Below, piece after piece: positions 15,341-24,138 of a DNA stretch of 64,000 bases. Made by a program: the position numbers and the translations under genes. The DNA comes from an uncultured Desulfovibrio sp. (GTDB taxonomy: Bacteria > Desulfobacterota > Desulfovibrionia > Desulfovibrionales > Desulfovibrionaceae), in assembly GCF_902477725.1 (NCBI RefSeq), contig NZ_CABSIF010000015.1, positions 1 to 64,000 of the forward strand, given 5' to 3'. Every line of letters starts with the position of its first letter. The stretch's first letter is position 1. The notes under the pieces are model-generated. The model was not told the DNA's origin. It ran no database searches and worked only from the letters and a program-made list of their open reading frames with translations.

Positions 15341-18199
15341 ATGATAGATCAAGACACCCCCGTGGCCGCTTCACAGCCAGCCACGGATGCATCGTCGCAG
15401 GAAGTTTCCAAACCCAAACGTTCAACCACAACACGCAGCAAAGCCAAGCCAGCCGCCAAGCCAACCTCTGGCAAAACAGCTCCCGGCAAAACCGCGTCCC
15501 AATCCTCCGAATCCACGCCCGCCAAGGATTCCTCTGATTCTAAAGGCGGTTCCGATTCCAAGGCCGCCCAGGCCGAATCAGCTTCATCCAAGACCACGGC
15601 ATCAAAAACCGCCAAGGGCACAGGCCGTAGCGCGGGCAAAACAGCAAAGACGACTACCGCCAAAGCTAAAAAAACGGCTGACGCCTCCAAAGAAATTTCT
15701 GGCAGCACGGCAGATGCCGTAGCGCCCAAGTCAGCCGCTGCCACTGCTGCTGAGGCCCCCAAGACCGCTGGCAAAGCTGCGGGCAAATCTTCTGCCAAAA
15801 CTCCGGGCAAGGCTCCTGCCAAAGCTGCGGGCAAAACCGCAACGCCCCGCAAGGGCAAGGCAACAGAAGCCAGCGCAACGGAAGCCACGGCGACGGTCAA
15901 AACGGCGGAAGCTTCTGATAGCTCCAGGCAGGAAGCCGCACAGCAAAAATCTGCCGCTCCCCAAAAGCCCGCCGCCGCAAGGGCTCCCAAAGGTCGGCCC
16001 GCAAAAGCCGCGGCAAAAAGCACTGCTCAGGTAACTGCTCCGACAATTGGCGCAGCGCCTACAAACACAGCCCCCAAGGCCGCAAGCCCCACAGCAGATA
16101 AACCTGCGGCTTCTGCGGCCCTCACAAGTCCGGCCCCTGTGGCTCAAGCCACTGCAAAAACAGCAGAATTGAGCGCAAAACAGCCGGCGGAACAAATTTC
16201 AGACAAGCCCGCAGACGCCGCGCCGCGCCAGAACGCCCCCGCAGCGGAGCGCGCTCAAAGCCCCAGACAGACTGCCGACCAAAACGCGAGCCAGACCACA
16301 GACAAGACCGCCGACCAGACGGAACAGGGTGCAGAACAGGCCGCTGAAAGCGGTTCCGCTCCGGCCTCCGGCGAGGCTGCTGCCGGGGATGGCCCACGCC
16401 GCAAGAATCGGCGAGGACGTCGTGGCGGGCGTGGCCGCAACCGCAAAAAAGAACTGAACGGGCAGGATGACGCGCAAGCCGCCGAGGATATGACCAGCAC
16501 GGCCCCCCTCGACGATGATGACGAGGCTCTCGATCTGCCCGATGACGCGCCGGAACAGGCCAGCCGCGCGCAGGATACGCGCCCCCAGAACGCCCCCAGG
16601 CAGAACAAGCCCGCCAAACAGGCCAGGCCTCAGCAGCAGCAACAGCAGCAGAATAAGCCAGAAAACGGCAAACCTGCCGAAAACAGCAAATCCGCTGAGA
16701 GCAACAAGCCCGCCACTGCCGCCAATGCTGGCAAGGCTCCTGCCGAAGCCCCCAAGGGCAGGCGGCGCATGTTCATCAGCGTGCTGCCCGGCGAACAGGT
16801 AGAAGTGGCCCTGGCTGAAGACGGTCAGTTGCTGGAATACTATCTGGACATGCTGCACCAGCGCAAAATCAAGGGTAATATTTACAAGGGCGTCATCCAC
16901 AATATCGACACCAACCTTCAGGCGGCCTTTGTCAGCTACGGTGCTGGCAAAAACGGATTCCTCCAGATTGACGAGGTGCATCCCGAATACTGGCTGGCCC
17001 ACCACGAACCCTCCAAGGGCAAAAAATTTCCGCCCATTCAGAAGGTGCTGAAGGCTGGTCAGGAAGTGCTGGTGCAGGTGGTCAAAGAACCCACCGGCAG
17101 CAAGGGCGCATTTTTGACCACATGGCTTTCCCTTGCCGGGCGCTTCCTTGTGCTTACGCCGGGGCAGGATCAGATCGGCGTTTCCCGCAAGGTGGATGAC
17201 GACGAGGAGCGTTCGCGCCTGCGCGAAATGATGAATGGCATTGACCCCGGTCAGGGACTTGGCGTCATTGTGCGTACTGTCAGCGCCGGAACCACCAAGA
17301 CAACGCTCAAGAACGATTTGCAGTATCTCAAGCGTGTCTGGCGCGATATCCGCAAGAAGGCTACCGAGGTTTCCGCCCCGACCCTCATATATCAGGAGCC
17401 GGGCCTTTCAGAGCGCGCCGTGCGCGACTATCTGACTGAGGACGTGTGCGAAATCTGGGTTGATAATGATGAAGTGGCGCAGAGCGTACGCGACACGGTG
17501 AACCTGCTGTTCCCCCGCCGCAAAGATCTTGTGCGGGTGCACACCGACATGCGCACGCCCATGTGGGAGCGCTTTAATCTGCGCCGCCAGCTGGAGCAGA
17601 TTTATTCGCGCGAGGTGCTGCTGCCCTCTGGTGGACGTCTGGTGTTTGACCAGACAGAAGCCCTCATGGCCATCGACATCAACTCGGGTAAAATTTCCGG
17701 CAAGGGCAACTTTGAAGCCATGGCGCACAAAACCAATATGGAAGCCGCTGAAGCCATTGCCCGCCATCTCAAGCTGCGCGACATCGGCGGACAGGTGGTT
17801 ATCGACTTCATTGAAATGCGCGACAAAAAACACGTGCTTGAAGTGGAAAAAACCCTGCGCACTGCCATGAAGAATGACCGTGCCCGCCACGATGTTGCCC
17901 GCATGAGCTCCTTTGGCCTGTTGGAACTGGTGCGTCAGCGCACGGGCTCCTCGGCTTTGGCCATCTCCCTTGAGCCTTGCCCCGCCTGCGGCGGCACAGG
18001 CATGCGCCGCAATATCGAATGGCAGGCATTGCAGGCCCTGCGCGAACTGCGCCGCACGGTCAGCGCAGAGCCCAAGGAAAAATGCGTATATCCGGCAAGC
18101 CCGGAACTGGCCCTATATCTGCTGAACCACAAGCGCGACACCCTGCGCGAGATTGAGCAGGATTATGGTAAATGTCTGGAAATAATGGTTCGTCCTTAG
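15341..18199 (+). CDS. rne: Ribonuclease E/G with a very long low-complexity N-terminal extension
   Basis: A 952-residue endoribonuclease. Residues 1 to about 470 are low complexity, rich in Ala, Lys, Pro, Thr and Gln, with an Arg-rich patch near 352-372 (RRKNRRGRRGGRGRNRKK) and a Gln run near 430. The catalytic part starts near RRRMFISVLPGEQVEVA and contains the S1-like GNIYKGVIHNID, the metal-binding aspartates in LMAIDINSGK and VVIDFIEMRD, and the zinc-link PCPACGGTG. It ends soon after, with no C-terminal scaffold. It therefore inverts the E. coli order, placing the disordered, possibly RNA- or protein-binding arm before the nuclease. AAAAGGA precedes the ATG. The queH frame overlaps its end. 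Confidence 0.92.
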   Translation: MIDQDTPVAASQPATDASSQEVSKPKRSTTTRSKAKPAAKPTSGKTAPGKTASQSSESTPAKDSSDSKGGSDSKAAQAESASSKTTASKTAKGTGRSAGKTAKTTTAKAKKTADASKEISGSTADAVAPKSAAATAAEAPKTAGKAAGKSSAKTPGKAPAKAAGKTATPRKGKATEASATEATATVKTAEASDSSRQEAAQQKSAAPQKPAAARAPKGRPAKAAAKSTAQVTAPTIGAAPTNTAPKAASPTADKPAASAALTSPAPVAQATAKTAELSAKQPAEQISDKPADAAPRQNAPAAERAQSPRQTADQNASQTTDKTADQTEQGAEQAAESGSAPASGEAAAGDGPRRKNRRGRRGGRGRNRKKELNGQDDAQAAEDMTSTAPLDDDDEALDLPDDAPEQASRAQDTRPQNAPRQNKPAKQARPQQQQQQQNKPENGKPAENSKSAESNKPATAANAGKAPAEAPKGRRRMFISVLPGEQVEVALAEDGQLLEYYLDMLHQRKIKGNIYKGVIHNIDTNLQAAFVSYGAGKNGFLQIDEVHPEYWLAHHEPSKGKKFPPIQKVLKAGQEVLVQVVKEPTGSKGAFLTTWLSLAGRFLVLTPGQDQIGVSRKVDDDEERSRLREMMNGIDPGQGLGVIVRTVSAGTTKTTLKNDLQYLKRVWRDIRKKATEVSAPTLIYQEPGLSERAVRDYLTEDVCEIWVDNDEVAQSVRDTVNLLFPRRKDLVRVHTDMRTPMWERFNLRRQLEQIYSREVLLPSGGRLVFDQTEALMAIDINSGKISGKGNFEAMAHKTNMEAAEAIARHLKLRDIGGQVVIDFIEMRDKKHVLEVEKTLRTAMKNDRARHDVARMSSFGLLELVRQRTGSSALAISLEPCPACGGTGMRRNIEWQALQALRELRRTVSAEPKEKCVYPASPELALYLLNHKRDTLREIEQDYGKCLEIMVRP

Positions 18200-18894
18200 A
18201 ATACGGCACGGCAGCCGGGGTGGAAACCCCGGCTGCTTTTTCTGCACAGCACTCCCCCGCCGAATCTGCACCCGCCAACAGCATTTTGGCAGGCTCCATT
18301 GCCGCTGCGCCCGCATCCGCCTTGCCTGCCAACAGCCTGCTGCTGCATGTTTGCTGCGGGCCGTGCGCCGTCATGCCCGTCACGCGACTGCTGGACGAAG
18401 GCTTTGTCGTAACCGCATGGTTCATGAATCCCAACATTCAGCCGCTGGCAGAATATCTGCGCCGCCGCGAGGCCGCCGGGCAATGCGCCGAGCGTCTGGG
18501 TGTGCCGATTATTTACGCTGATGAAACATGGGACATCACCAACTGGTTACGCGCTGTGGCAGGGCGCGACACTCCGCCCGACCGCTGCGCCTATTGCTGC
18601 GAAAGCCGCATGCAGGCAGCGTTTGCCTTTGCGCGGCAGCAGGGATTTGCCTGGGTGAGCAGCAGCCTGCTCTATTCGCGCTATCAGCCCCATGAGGTCA
18701 TCAAGGCCGCAGGCGAGCAACTGGCGGCCCAGGAGGGAGCACCGGGCTTTGCCTATCGCGATTTTCGGGCAGACTGGCAGGAAGGCATAGACCGCTCAAA
18801 GGCCATGGAACTCTACCGCCAGCCCTACTGCGGCTGCGTTTACAGCGAGGCGGAGCGCTACCAGAAAAAGCTTTTGCGGTGCATCAAGGGTTGA
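18172..18894 (+). CDS. queH: Epoxyqueuosine reductase QueH
   Basis: Conserved QueH cysteine motifs: LHVCCGPCAV near residue 58, CAYCCESRM, and YCGCVYSE near the C-terminus. These bind the iron-sulfur cluster and metal used to reduce epoxyqueuosine to queuosine in tRNA. The motifs start only after residue 56. The first 50 codons are Ala/Ser-rich, overlap the rne end and contain a perfect terminator hairpin (18211-18241). A TTG at 18322 (residue 51) would give a compact protein starting just before LLLHVCCGPC, so the true start is uncertain. Next comes tRNA-Asn, itself one of the tRNAs that carry queuosine (GTT anticodon). Confidence 0.88.
   Translation: MSGNNGSSLEYGTAAGVETPAAFSAQHSPAESAPANSILAGSIAAAPASALPANSLLLHVCCGPCAVMPVTRLLDEGFVVTAWFMNPNIQPLAEYLRRREAAGQCAERLGVPIIYADETWDITNWLRAVAGRDTPPDRCAYCCESRMQAAFAFARQQGFAWVSSSLLYSRYQPHEVIKAAGEQLAAQEGAPGFAYRDFRADWQEGIDRSKAMELYRQPYCGCVYSEAERYQKKLLRCIKG
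18211..18241 (+). terminator. Rho-independent terminator of rne, inside the 5' part of the queH frame
   Basis: Perfect 10-bp stem GCAGCCGGGG / CCCCGGCTGC with a six-base loop, followed by five T. It starts 12 bases after the rne stop codon. Confidence 0.8.
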
Positions 18895-18964
18895 TCCAAA
18901 AATTTTTGCAATTTTCGCTTGACCTTGCCCCTGATTTTCCGTAAACACTTCCTTGCCTGAACGT

Positions 18965-19040
18965 TCCCCGATAGCTCAATTGGCAGAGCGGGTGACTGTT
19001 AATCACTAGGTTGGCGGTTCAAGTCCGTCTCGGGGAGCCA
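18965..19040 (+). tRNA. tRNA-Asn (GTT)
   Basis: A 76-base cloverleaf with encoded CCA. The acceptor TCCCCGA pairs with TCGGGGA, the D arm is GCTCAATTGGCAGAGC, the anticodon loop CTGTTAA reads GTT, and the T loop is GTTCAAGTC. A terminator follows 11 bases later. Confidence 0.96.
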
Positions 19041-19051
19041 AAAGAAAAGTA

Positions 19052-19083
19052 AGCCTTTGCGAGAAATCGCAAAGGCTTTTTCC
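19052..19083 (+). terminator. Terminator of the tRNA-Asn gene
   Basis: Perfect 11-bp stem AGCCTTTGCGA / TCGCAAAGGCT with a GAAA loop, followed by a run of T. Confidence 0.88.
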
Positions 19084-19215
19084 GTTTGATCCCAGTGCGT
19101 TAGACTTCAGAACATCCACCAGCGGCGAAACTGCCTCCCATAAAGCATTTTCCAAACCTGCCCACAGCCCTCCCATGCATTTCACCGCAACACAAACTCT
19201 GCGGCACCCATACAC

Positions 19216-19259
19216 GAAAAGCCGCCCCTGCTCTTTTTTACTGAAGATCAGGGGCGGCT
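19216..19259 (-). terminator. Minus-strand terminator after the porin remnant and the cytochrome gene
   Basis: Eleven-base perfect stem (19220-19230 with 19249-19259), ending in TTTT on the minus strand. It probably belonged to the lost porin gene and now ends the sulfatase-cytochrome transcript. Confidence 0.75.
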
Positions 19260-19296
19260 ACCTTCCCTTCAGGCTGTGTGCCAGAAGAGCTTTTAC

Positions 19297-19500
19297 CTAG
19301 AATGTAAGCGCCAGCCCCACAACAGGGCCATACTGAACAGCGTTGACCTTGACGTTATCCCTGCCGCTGCCGGATTCATAGTTCAGCCCAACCGCACGAC
19401 AACCAAAAAGGTCTCAATTTCCCATACTGTTACCGTAAAAATTACTGCTTCCCGCAAATACGGCTGTCGCAAAATCACAGCCCGCAGCCAGGCCATACCA
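19297..19500 (-). pseudogene. C-terminal remnant of an outer-membrane porin
   Basis: Read on the minus strand, the frame gives WYGLAAGCDFATAVFAGSSN, then FYGNSMGN, an in-frame TGA (19414-19416), then VGLNYESGSG and QYGPVVGLALTF followed by TAG. Alternating hydrophobic residues and the terminal Phe are the beta-signal of outer-membrane barrels, and the wording resembles the trimeric porins of Desulfovibrio. About 67 codons survive. The rest of the gene is absent: the cytochrome gene ends directly upstream. Confidence 0.65.
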
Positions 19501-19504
19501 GCAC

Positions 19505-21700
19505 TCACTGAGTCTGCTGGACAGAACTTTTTGCGCACGCGCTCTCAATATCTGAATCGCCGCTGATCTGGCGGATGGCCTGAGCGTAACGTTGATTGCC
19601 GTGTTGCATTCCGACGGCCTGGCACAGATACCCCAGGGCTTTGGCGCGGTCAGTTCTGGCAGCAAGAAGACCAAGATTATAGGCGGCATCAGACATGGTC
19701 GGGGCAAGGCGTAAAGCCTTGAGCAGCATCTGCTCTGCCTCTGCCCTGAGGCCGCGCTCGGCCAGTATCAGGCCAAGATTATAGGCAATGGCGGCATTGT
19801 CGGGATCAATCTCGTGTGCCTTGCGCAAGGCAGCTTCCGCCCCGGCCATGCTGCCCAGACGGGCCAGAGCCATGGCGGAATTGACATGGGCGGCGCTGGC
19901 GTCCGGCCGCAGGCGCAAGGCGGCCTCATAGGCCGAAAGAGCCGCAGCGGGCTCGCCCGAGCGCAGCAGGTAGTTGCCGCGATTATAACTGCCCGTCCAG
20001 TCATCGGCTCTGGCAGAAAAGGATTGCTCCAGTTCTTCTCTGGCCTTGGCAACAGCCTGTTGCGAGGATTCCGGAATATCATGGCTCTGCACGCCAGCCA
20101 GAGCCTCGGCTGCCCGAACCCGCACGAGCCGTGATGGATCGGCGCAGGCCTTGGCAAGGGCGCTCACTGTGGCAGCCTCGCGATTTTCTGCCAGCGAGGC
20201 CGCAGCACTGGCGCGAACCAGCTCGGATTCATCGTTCAGGGTGGCGCGAACCACCGGCCACTTGGCGCTGTCCGGGCAGGCGCGGAGCAGGCGCAACATG
20301 GATGCCGTGTAGACAGCATCTCGCCCCGACTCCGTCAGGGAGGCAAGCATGGCTGGCAATTGGCTGAAGTTACGCTGCCGCGCATCCAGAATATGCCGCG
20401 CGCGGGCCAGCACCGGGGCCTGATAGTCTCTGGGCCGCCATTGGCGCACAAGGGCATCTGCCCATGCGGCATCCTTATTCGGGTGGCAACCAAGGCAGGC
20501 GTTTGGCGAACCAAAACTGGCTGTTGCGGCAGGCGTTGGCGGGCGCATGGAATGGTCGCTCCGGCTCATGCGTGCAAAGTCCGTCTTGGGCATGTGGCAG
20601 GCAATGCAACGGGAGCCGGGGCTTTCCGGTTTGTGCCGGGTGTGTTTGTCCAGCCCGGCTTCCTTGTCTTTATGGCAAGGCAGGCAGGCCTGATCCGGAT
20701 CCTTGGCCTGACGGAAACGCCCGCTGGAGGTATGGCAAAAGATGCATTCCAGTTTGCCCGCGCGCACGCAGGGGGCAGACAGCCAGGAAGTGAAGGTGAA
20801 GTTTTCCCCCAGGTCGCGCCCGTCTGGATAGTAATCCTCATTTTCCAGCAGGATCAGATCAAAGTGGTCAAAAAACCGCTCGCCTGGGCGGAACGAATCC
20901 GTGATGGGCGACATTTTCGCATGGCACGAGGCGCAGGAATCGTCGCGCTGCTGGCGATCCAGATCTTTTTTTATACGAATGATTTTCAGATCCGCAGGCG
21001 GCTTTCCCGGTTGTGCGGCAAGGCAAACGTCATTGTGGGCCTGCGACGGCCCGTGGCATGTTTCGCAGTTGATGCCCGGTTCGCGCCATGTGGTGCGGTA
21101 GCTATCGCTTGCCGCATCATAATTGGTGGCCAGCTGACTGACATGGCAGGCGTGGCAGGAGGTATTGAAGGTGTAGGCGCGGTCGCGCCAGTTGAGGCCT
21201 TCGCGCCCGCCAGCCCGGAAGTGGGGGCTGCGCCGCGCCGTGCTGTCTGCAACCGCAAACCACTGGCGGTTACGCACGTCAAAAGCCAGAGGCAGGGTCT
21301 GCAAACGTCCGCGCTCAAGGGTTGTAAGAAAATAATAAACATTTTTGCCGCCGAGCACTTGCGCAATGGCATAGTCGTGTTCGCCGTCCGGGCCAGTCTC
21401 ACGCACAAAGCCCTGCCCCGGCCCGCAATAGGCGCGATACACCCGCCCGCCGGATTCAATGCCTTTACCCTGCGGGGCCAGCTGCGCGCCAACCGTGGCA
21501 TCTGCATACGGCTGCATGGCCAGCCCGTGACGGGATGTGGACCAGAGGGAATAAAATTTTTCGTGGCAGCTCTTGCAGCTTTGCGAACCGGCAAATCCAT
21601 CAGAGGCATCTGCTGCAAGGGATGCGTCCGGCCCGCAGACAAGGGCAAGCCCCAGCAACAGGGCCTGCCCGCATCTGCATATATTCTCTGCTATTTTCAA
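19505..21700 (-). CDS. Octaheme c-type cytochrome with HEAT-like and TPR repeats
   Basis: A 731-residue exported protein with a signal-like N-terminus (ALLLGLALVCGPDASLAAD). Eight CXXCH heme-binding motifs follow in the first 440 residues: CKSCH, CHACH, CETCH, CASCH, CIFCH, CLPCH, CIACH and CLGCH. Residues about 480-560 look like HEAT repeats and 585-700 like TPRs. It should act in the periplasm or on the outer membrane, moving electrons and docking a partner through the repeats. The start appears to be TTG, two bases after the sulfatase stop, so it is co-transcribed with the sulfatase. Such cytochrome-TPR proteins are known from multiheme gene sets, but the substrate is unknown. Confidence 0.88.
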   Translation of the reverse strand: MKIAENICRCGQALLLGLALVCGPDASLAADASDGFAGSQSCKSCHEKFYSLWSTSRHGLAMQPYADATVGAQLAPQGKGIESGGRVYRAYCGPGQGFVRETGPDGEHDYAIAQVLGGKNVYYFLTTLERGRLQTLPLAFDVRNRQWFAVADSTARRSPHFRAGGREGLNWRDRAYTFNTSCHACHVSQLATNYDAASDSYRTTWREPGINCETCHGPSQAHNDVCLAAQPGKPPADLKIIRIKKDLDRQQRDDSCASCHAKMSPITDSFRPGERFFDHFDLILLENEDYYPDGRDLGENFTFTSWLSAPCVRAGKLECIFCHTSSGRFRQAKDPDQACLPCHKDKEAGLDKHTRHKPESPGSRCIACHMPKTDFARMSRSDHSMRPPTPAATASFGSPNACLGCHPNKDAAWADALVRQWRPRDYQAPVLARARHILDARQRNFSQLPAMLASLTESGRDAVYTASMLRLLRACPDSAKWPVVRATLNDESELVRASAAASLAENREAATVSALAKACADPSRLVRVRAAEALAGVQSHDIPESSQQAVAKAREELEQSFSARADDWTGSYNRGNYLLRSGEPAAALSAYEAALRLRPDASAAHVNSAMALARLGSMAGAEAALRKAHEIDPDNAAIAYNLGLILAERGLRAEAEQMLLKALRLAPTMSDAAYNLGLLAARTDRAKALGYLCQAVGMQHGNQRYAQAIRQISGDSDIESACAKSSVQQTQ

Positions 21701-21702
21701 GC

Positions 21703-23385
21703 CTAGTATCCTGGCAGACGGAAATTGGGCGGATACTTTTGCAACACGCCACGGTAGCGGCCAAATTCCGAATTAATGACATTCCCCACCGGTATGTGGC
21801 GAATACCAACGGAATCGTCTTCCTGCGGATTGGTATACAGGTTGAACATCACAAGGCCGCCGGTTTTTTCCACGATGCCCCCGGTAAATCCGCCATTGTA
21901 GCCCTTGCGGGTGATCATGTCGGTGATCTGCACCGCCTTGTGCAGCTTGAACTCGTCAATGCGCACAGCCGCAAAGGTGGTGCCCAGCCAGTACAGAATG
22001 CTGCGCCGGTTGGAGTTGCCCTTCTCCGCCAGCAGGAAGGAAAGCTGGTCGATGCCGTCCACATAACGGTCTGGGGGCAGCAGCTTGGCAAGCTCTGCTC
22101 CGGGCTTGCCAGCGAGGGAAAGCGCCGTGGGCAAGATGTCCGCCAGGTCAAAGAGACCTTCTGTCTTGCGGGGGGAGATCACGCCCTTGAAATAGGCAAA
22201 CGTGGGCACGCGGGTGCCGCCTTCCCAGGTGGTGCCCTTGTACCCACGGAACGGCGAACGGCCATAGGGGGAGACTTCGCCTTCCGGTCCGTTATCCGAG
22301 GTGAAAATAACCAGCGTGTTGTCAATCTGGCCGGAATCCTCAAGGGCCTTCATCAGGCGGGCGAAGACATCGTCCATTTCCACCATGCAGTCGGAATACG
22401 GCGTGCAGGCGCGGGATCTGCCCAGATATTTGTCGCTGGGATAGTTATCAAAATGGCATCCGCGCGTGCCAAAATACAAAAAGAAAGGCTTGGGATTTTT
22501 TGCCTGGGCCTTGATGAAATTTTCGCCGTAGGTCGTCAGGTCGTCATCCAGATGCTTGATGCTGTCGAGATCAATAACCCGCAGATCCTTGCAGCCTTTT
22601 TCACCTTTTTTGCACTGCACTTCGCTGTGGCTGAAGGGGGCGTTTTCAAACGCGGCAAATCTGGGGGGATTGAGGGCAATCTCTGGGTTGGCATTGATGT
22701 CGCGCCATTCGGTGTACTCGTCAGAAACTGACAGAAATCCACGAAAATCGTCAAAGCCGACATTGTTGGGCAGGGAGCCTTCGTTTTCACCCATGTGCCA
22801 CTTTCCTATGCCCTGGGTCACATAGCCCTGATCGGAAAGCAGTTTTGCAATGGTGATAGCCCCGTCCAGACCGCCCGCCTGCCCATACATGGGCGGATAT
22901 TGCAGGCCGTGATGCACCGGCAGCTGCCCGGTCATTATGGTGGCGCGGGTTGGCGTGCAGCTTGGCTGCGAATACGCCGAGGTCATGATAAGCCCTTCGG
23001 AGGCGAATTTGTCCAGCGAGGGCGTATCGTTGCCCACGGCTATTCCGCCGCCGTTAAAGCCCACATCCATCCAGCCCACGTCATCAAGCACAAAAACCAG
23101 GATGTTGGGTTTTTTACCGAACTTTTTTTCCAGCGCAGCCAGTTTTTCCCGAACGGCCTTGTCCTGCTCCGGATGGGGGATGACAGGCTCCAGATTGTCG
23201 GCGATTTTAACGCCTGGGACGGTAAGGTACTGGTCGGGGTGAGGATACCCCTTGGCCTGAACAGGGCCGGATGACGTGCCTCTGTCGTTTTGCGCAAGGG
23301 AGGTTCCTGAAACAAGCGCCATTACCCCCAGCTGCATGAGGGTCAGGGCAGAACACAAACAGATAAAACGCAAAAATTTATCCAT
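21703..23385 (-). CDS. Secreted arylsulfatase, Cys-type (formylglycine) sulfatase
   Basis: A 560-residue family S1 sulfatase with a signal peptide (FLRFICLCSALTLMQLGVMA). The motif SCTPTRATIMTG contains C-x-P-x-R, where the Cys is converted to formylglycine. Metal and substrate residues appear in LDDVGWMDVG, GKWHMG and FTSDNGPEG. It would release sulfate from sulfated glycans or aryl sulfates in the periplasm or outside. In a sulfate reducer the freed sulfate is also an electron acceptor. A Cys-type site requires an anaerobic maturase, not found here. The ATG at 23385 follows GGAGGA. The octaheme cytochrome gene follows immediately. Confidence 0.92.
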   Translation of the reverse strand: MDKFLRFICLCSALTLMQLGVMALVSGTSLAQNDRGTSSGPVQAKGYPHPDQYLTVPGVKIADNLEPVIPHPEQDKAVREKLAALEKKFGKKPNILVFVLDDVGWMDVGFNGGGIAVGNDTPSLDKFASEGLIMTSAYSQPSCTPTRATIMTGQLPVHHGLQYPPMYGQAGGLDGAITIAKLLSDQGYVTQGIGKWHMGENEGSLPNNVGFDDFRGFLSVSDEYTEWRDINANPEIALNPPRFAAFENAPFSHSEVQCKKGEKGCKDLRVIDLDSIKHLDDDLTTYGENFIKAQAKNPKPFFLYFGTRGCHFDNYPSDKYLGRSRACTPYSDCMVEMDDVFARLMKALEDSGQIDNTLVIFTSDNGPEGEVSPYGRSPFRGYKGTTWEGGTRVPTFAYFKGVISPRKTEGLFDLADILPTALSLAGKPGAELAKLLPPDRYVDGIDQLSFLLAEKGNSNRRSILYWLGTTFAAVRIDEFKLHKAVQITDMITRKGYNGGFTGGIVEKTGGLVMFNLYTNPQEDDSVGIRHIPVGNVINSEFGRYRGVLQKYPPNFRLPGY

Positions 23386-23773
23386 GCTTCCTCCGAACAA
23401 CAGTGCTTAGCTGAAGATGTTCGAGAAATAGCATTGTAAATACGGCTTGACTAGATAAAAATATTGTTATTTCGCATCATTCGTAACCATAACAATTCTA
23501 TAACCTTTATTTTGCCATTACGTTAATGCGGTGTCATTTCAATACAAAATTGTTATACCAACATGAAATTTAACACATTATTGCCAATGATATTTTCATC
23601 TTTTATATATCCTGTTCACAATATTGTTTTTATTATTTTTATAAATTACATTGATACATACCCCATTAGCAATAAACTAACGGCGCGAGATATTAATAAA
23701 AATAAATTTTCATCATATGTCACCTTTGCAAACTACAACTATAACCGTAAAAAAAAATAATATAGAGCCATTA
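23386..23773. other. AT-rich intergenic region upstream of the sulfatase
   Basis: Strongly A/T-rich compared with its flanks and probably holds the sulfatase promoter. A 65-codon plus-strand frame at 23563-23760 has Ile/Phe/Asn-rich content expected from random AT-rich DNA and no ribosome-binding site, so no gene is called. Confidence 0.5.
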
Positions 23774-23965
23774 ATGCATTATTCCACACCATGTTTTCTA
23801 TGCGCTGCAAAGAATGGCAAGCGTATGGAACGCCTTTATCCATTTCCGGTACAATACCCAGGGCAGCAGACATTTGATCAAGACCAAGCTGTACGCAGAG
23901 CAGCGACTGCCTTTGCGTGCCTTTACTGTCGGCGCATATTTTTACTCTGCGGCCTTAACCAATAA
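23774..23965 (+). CDS. Small protein with two CxxC pairs, possible zinc ribbon
   Basis: A 63-residue frame opening MHYSTPCFLCAAKNGKRMER, with a second pair in ACLYCRRIF about 40 residues later. Two CxxC pairs at this spacing suggest a single treble-clef or zinc-ribbon unit. Base composition returns to coding-like where the frame begins, out of the AT-rich gap. There is no convincing ribosome-binding site and the start is uncertain. It lies 170 bases before the GGDEF-EAL gene on the same strand. I do not recognise the family. Confidence 0.4.
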   Translation: MHYSTPCFLCAAKNGKRMERLYPFPVQYPGQQTFDQDQAVRRAATAFACLYCRRIFLLCGLNQ

Positions 23966-24138
23966 ATAAACTCCACCATTCTAGATAGTTATGTTTTATA
24001 CAACTATTTTTATTCAAAAAACGGACGGCTTCATGTAAACTTGACGAACAGCGTGTGCTTGGCGCGGCATCGGCACGGCGGGCGAGCAAATCGGCTTTCA
24101 CAGCACCCGGCTGAATCCTTTCAAATAATGGTGAGATC

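Noticed and set aside
20360..21706. 448-codon plus-strand frame opposite the octaheme cytochrome
   Set aside because: Shadow of a real gene with eight CXXCH motifs; the frame shows no domain.
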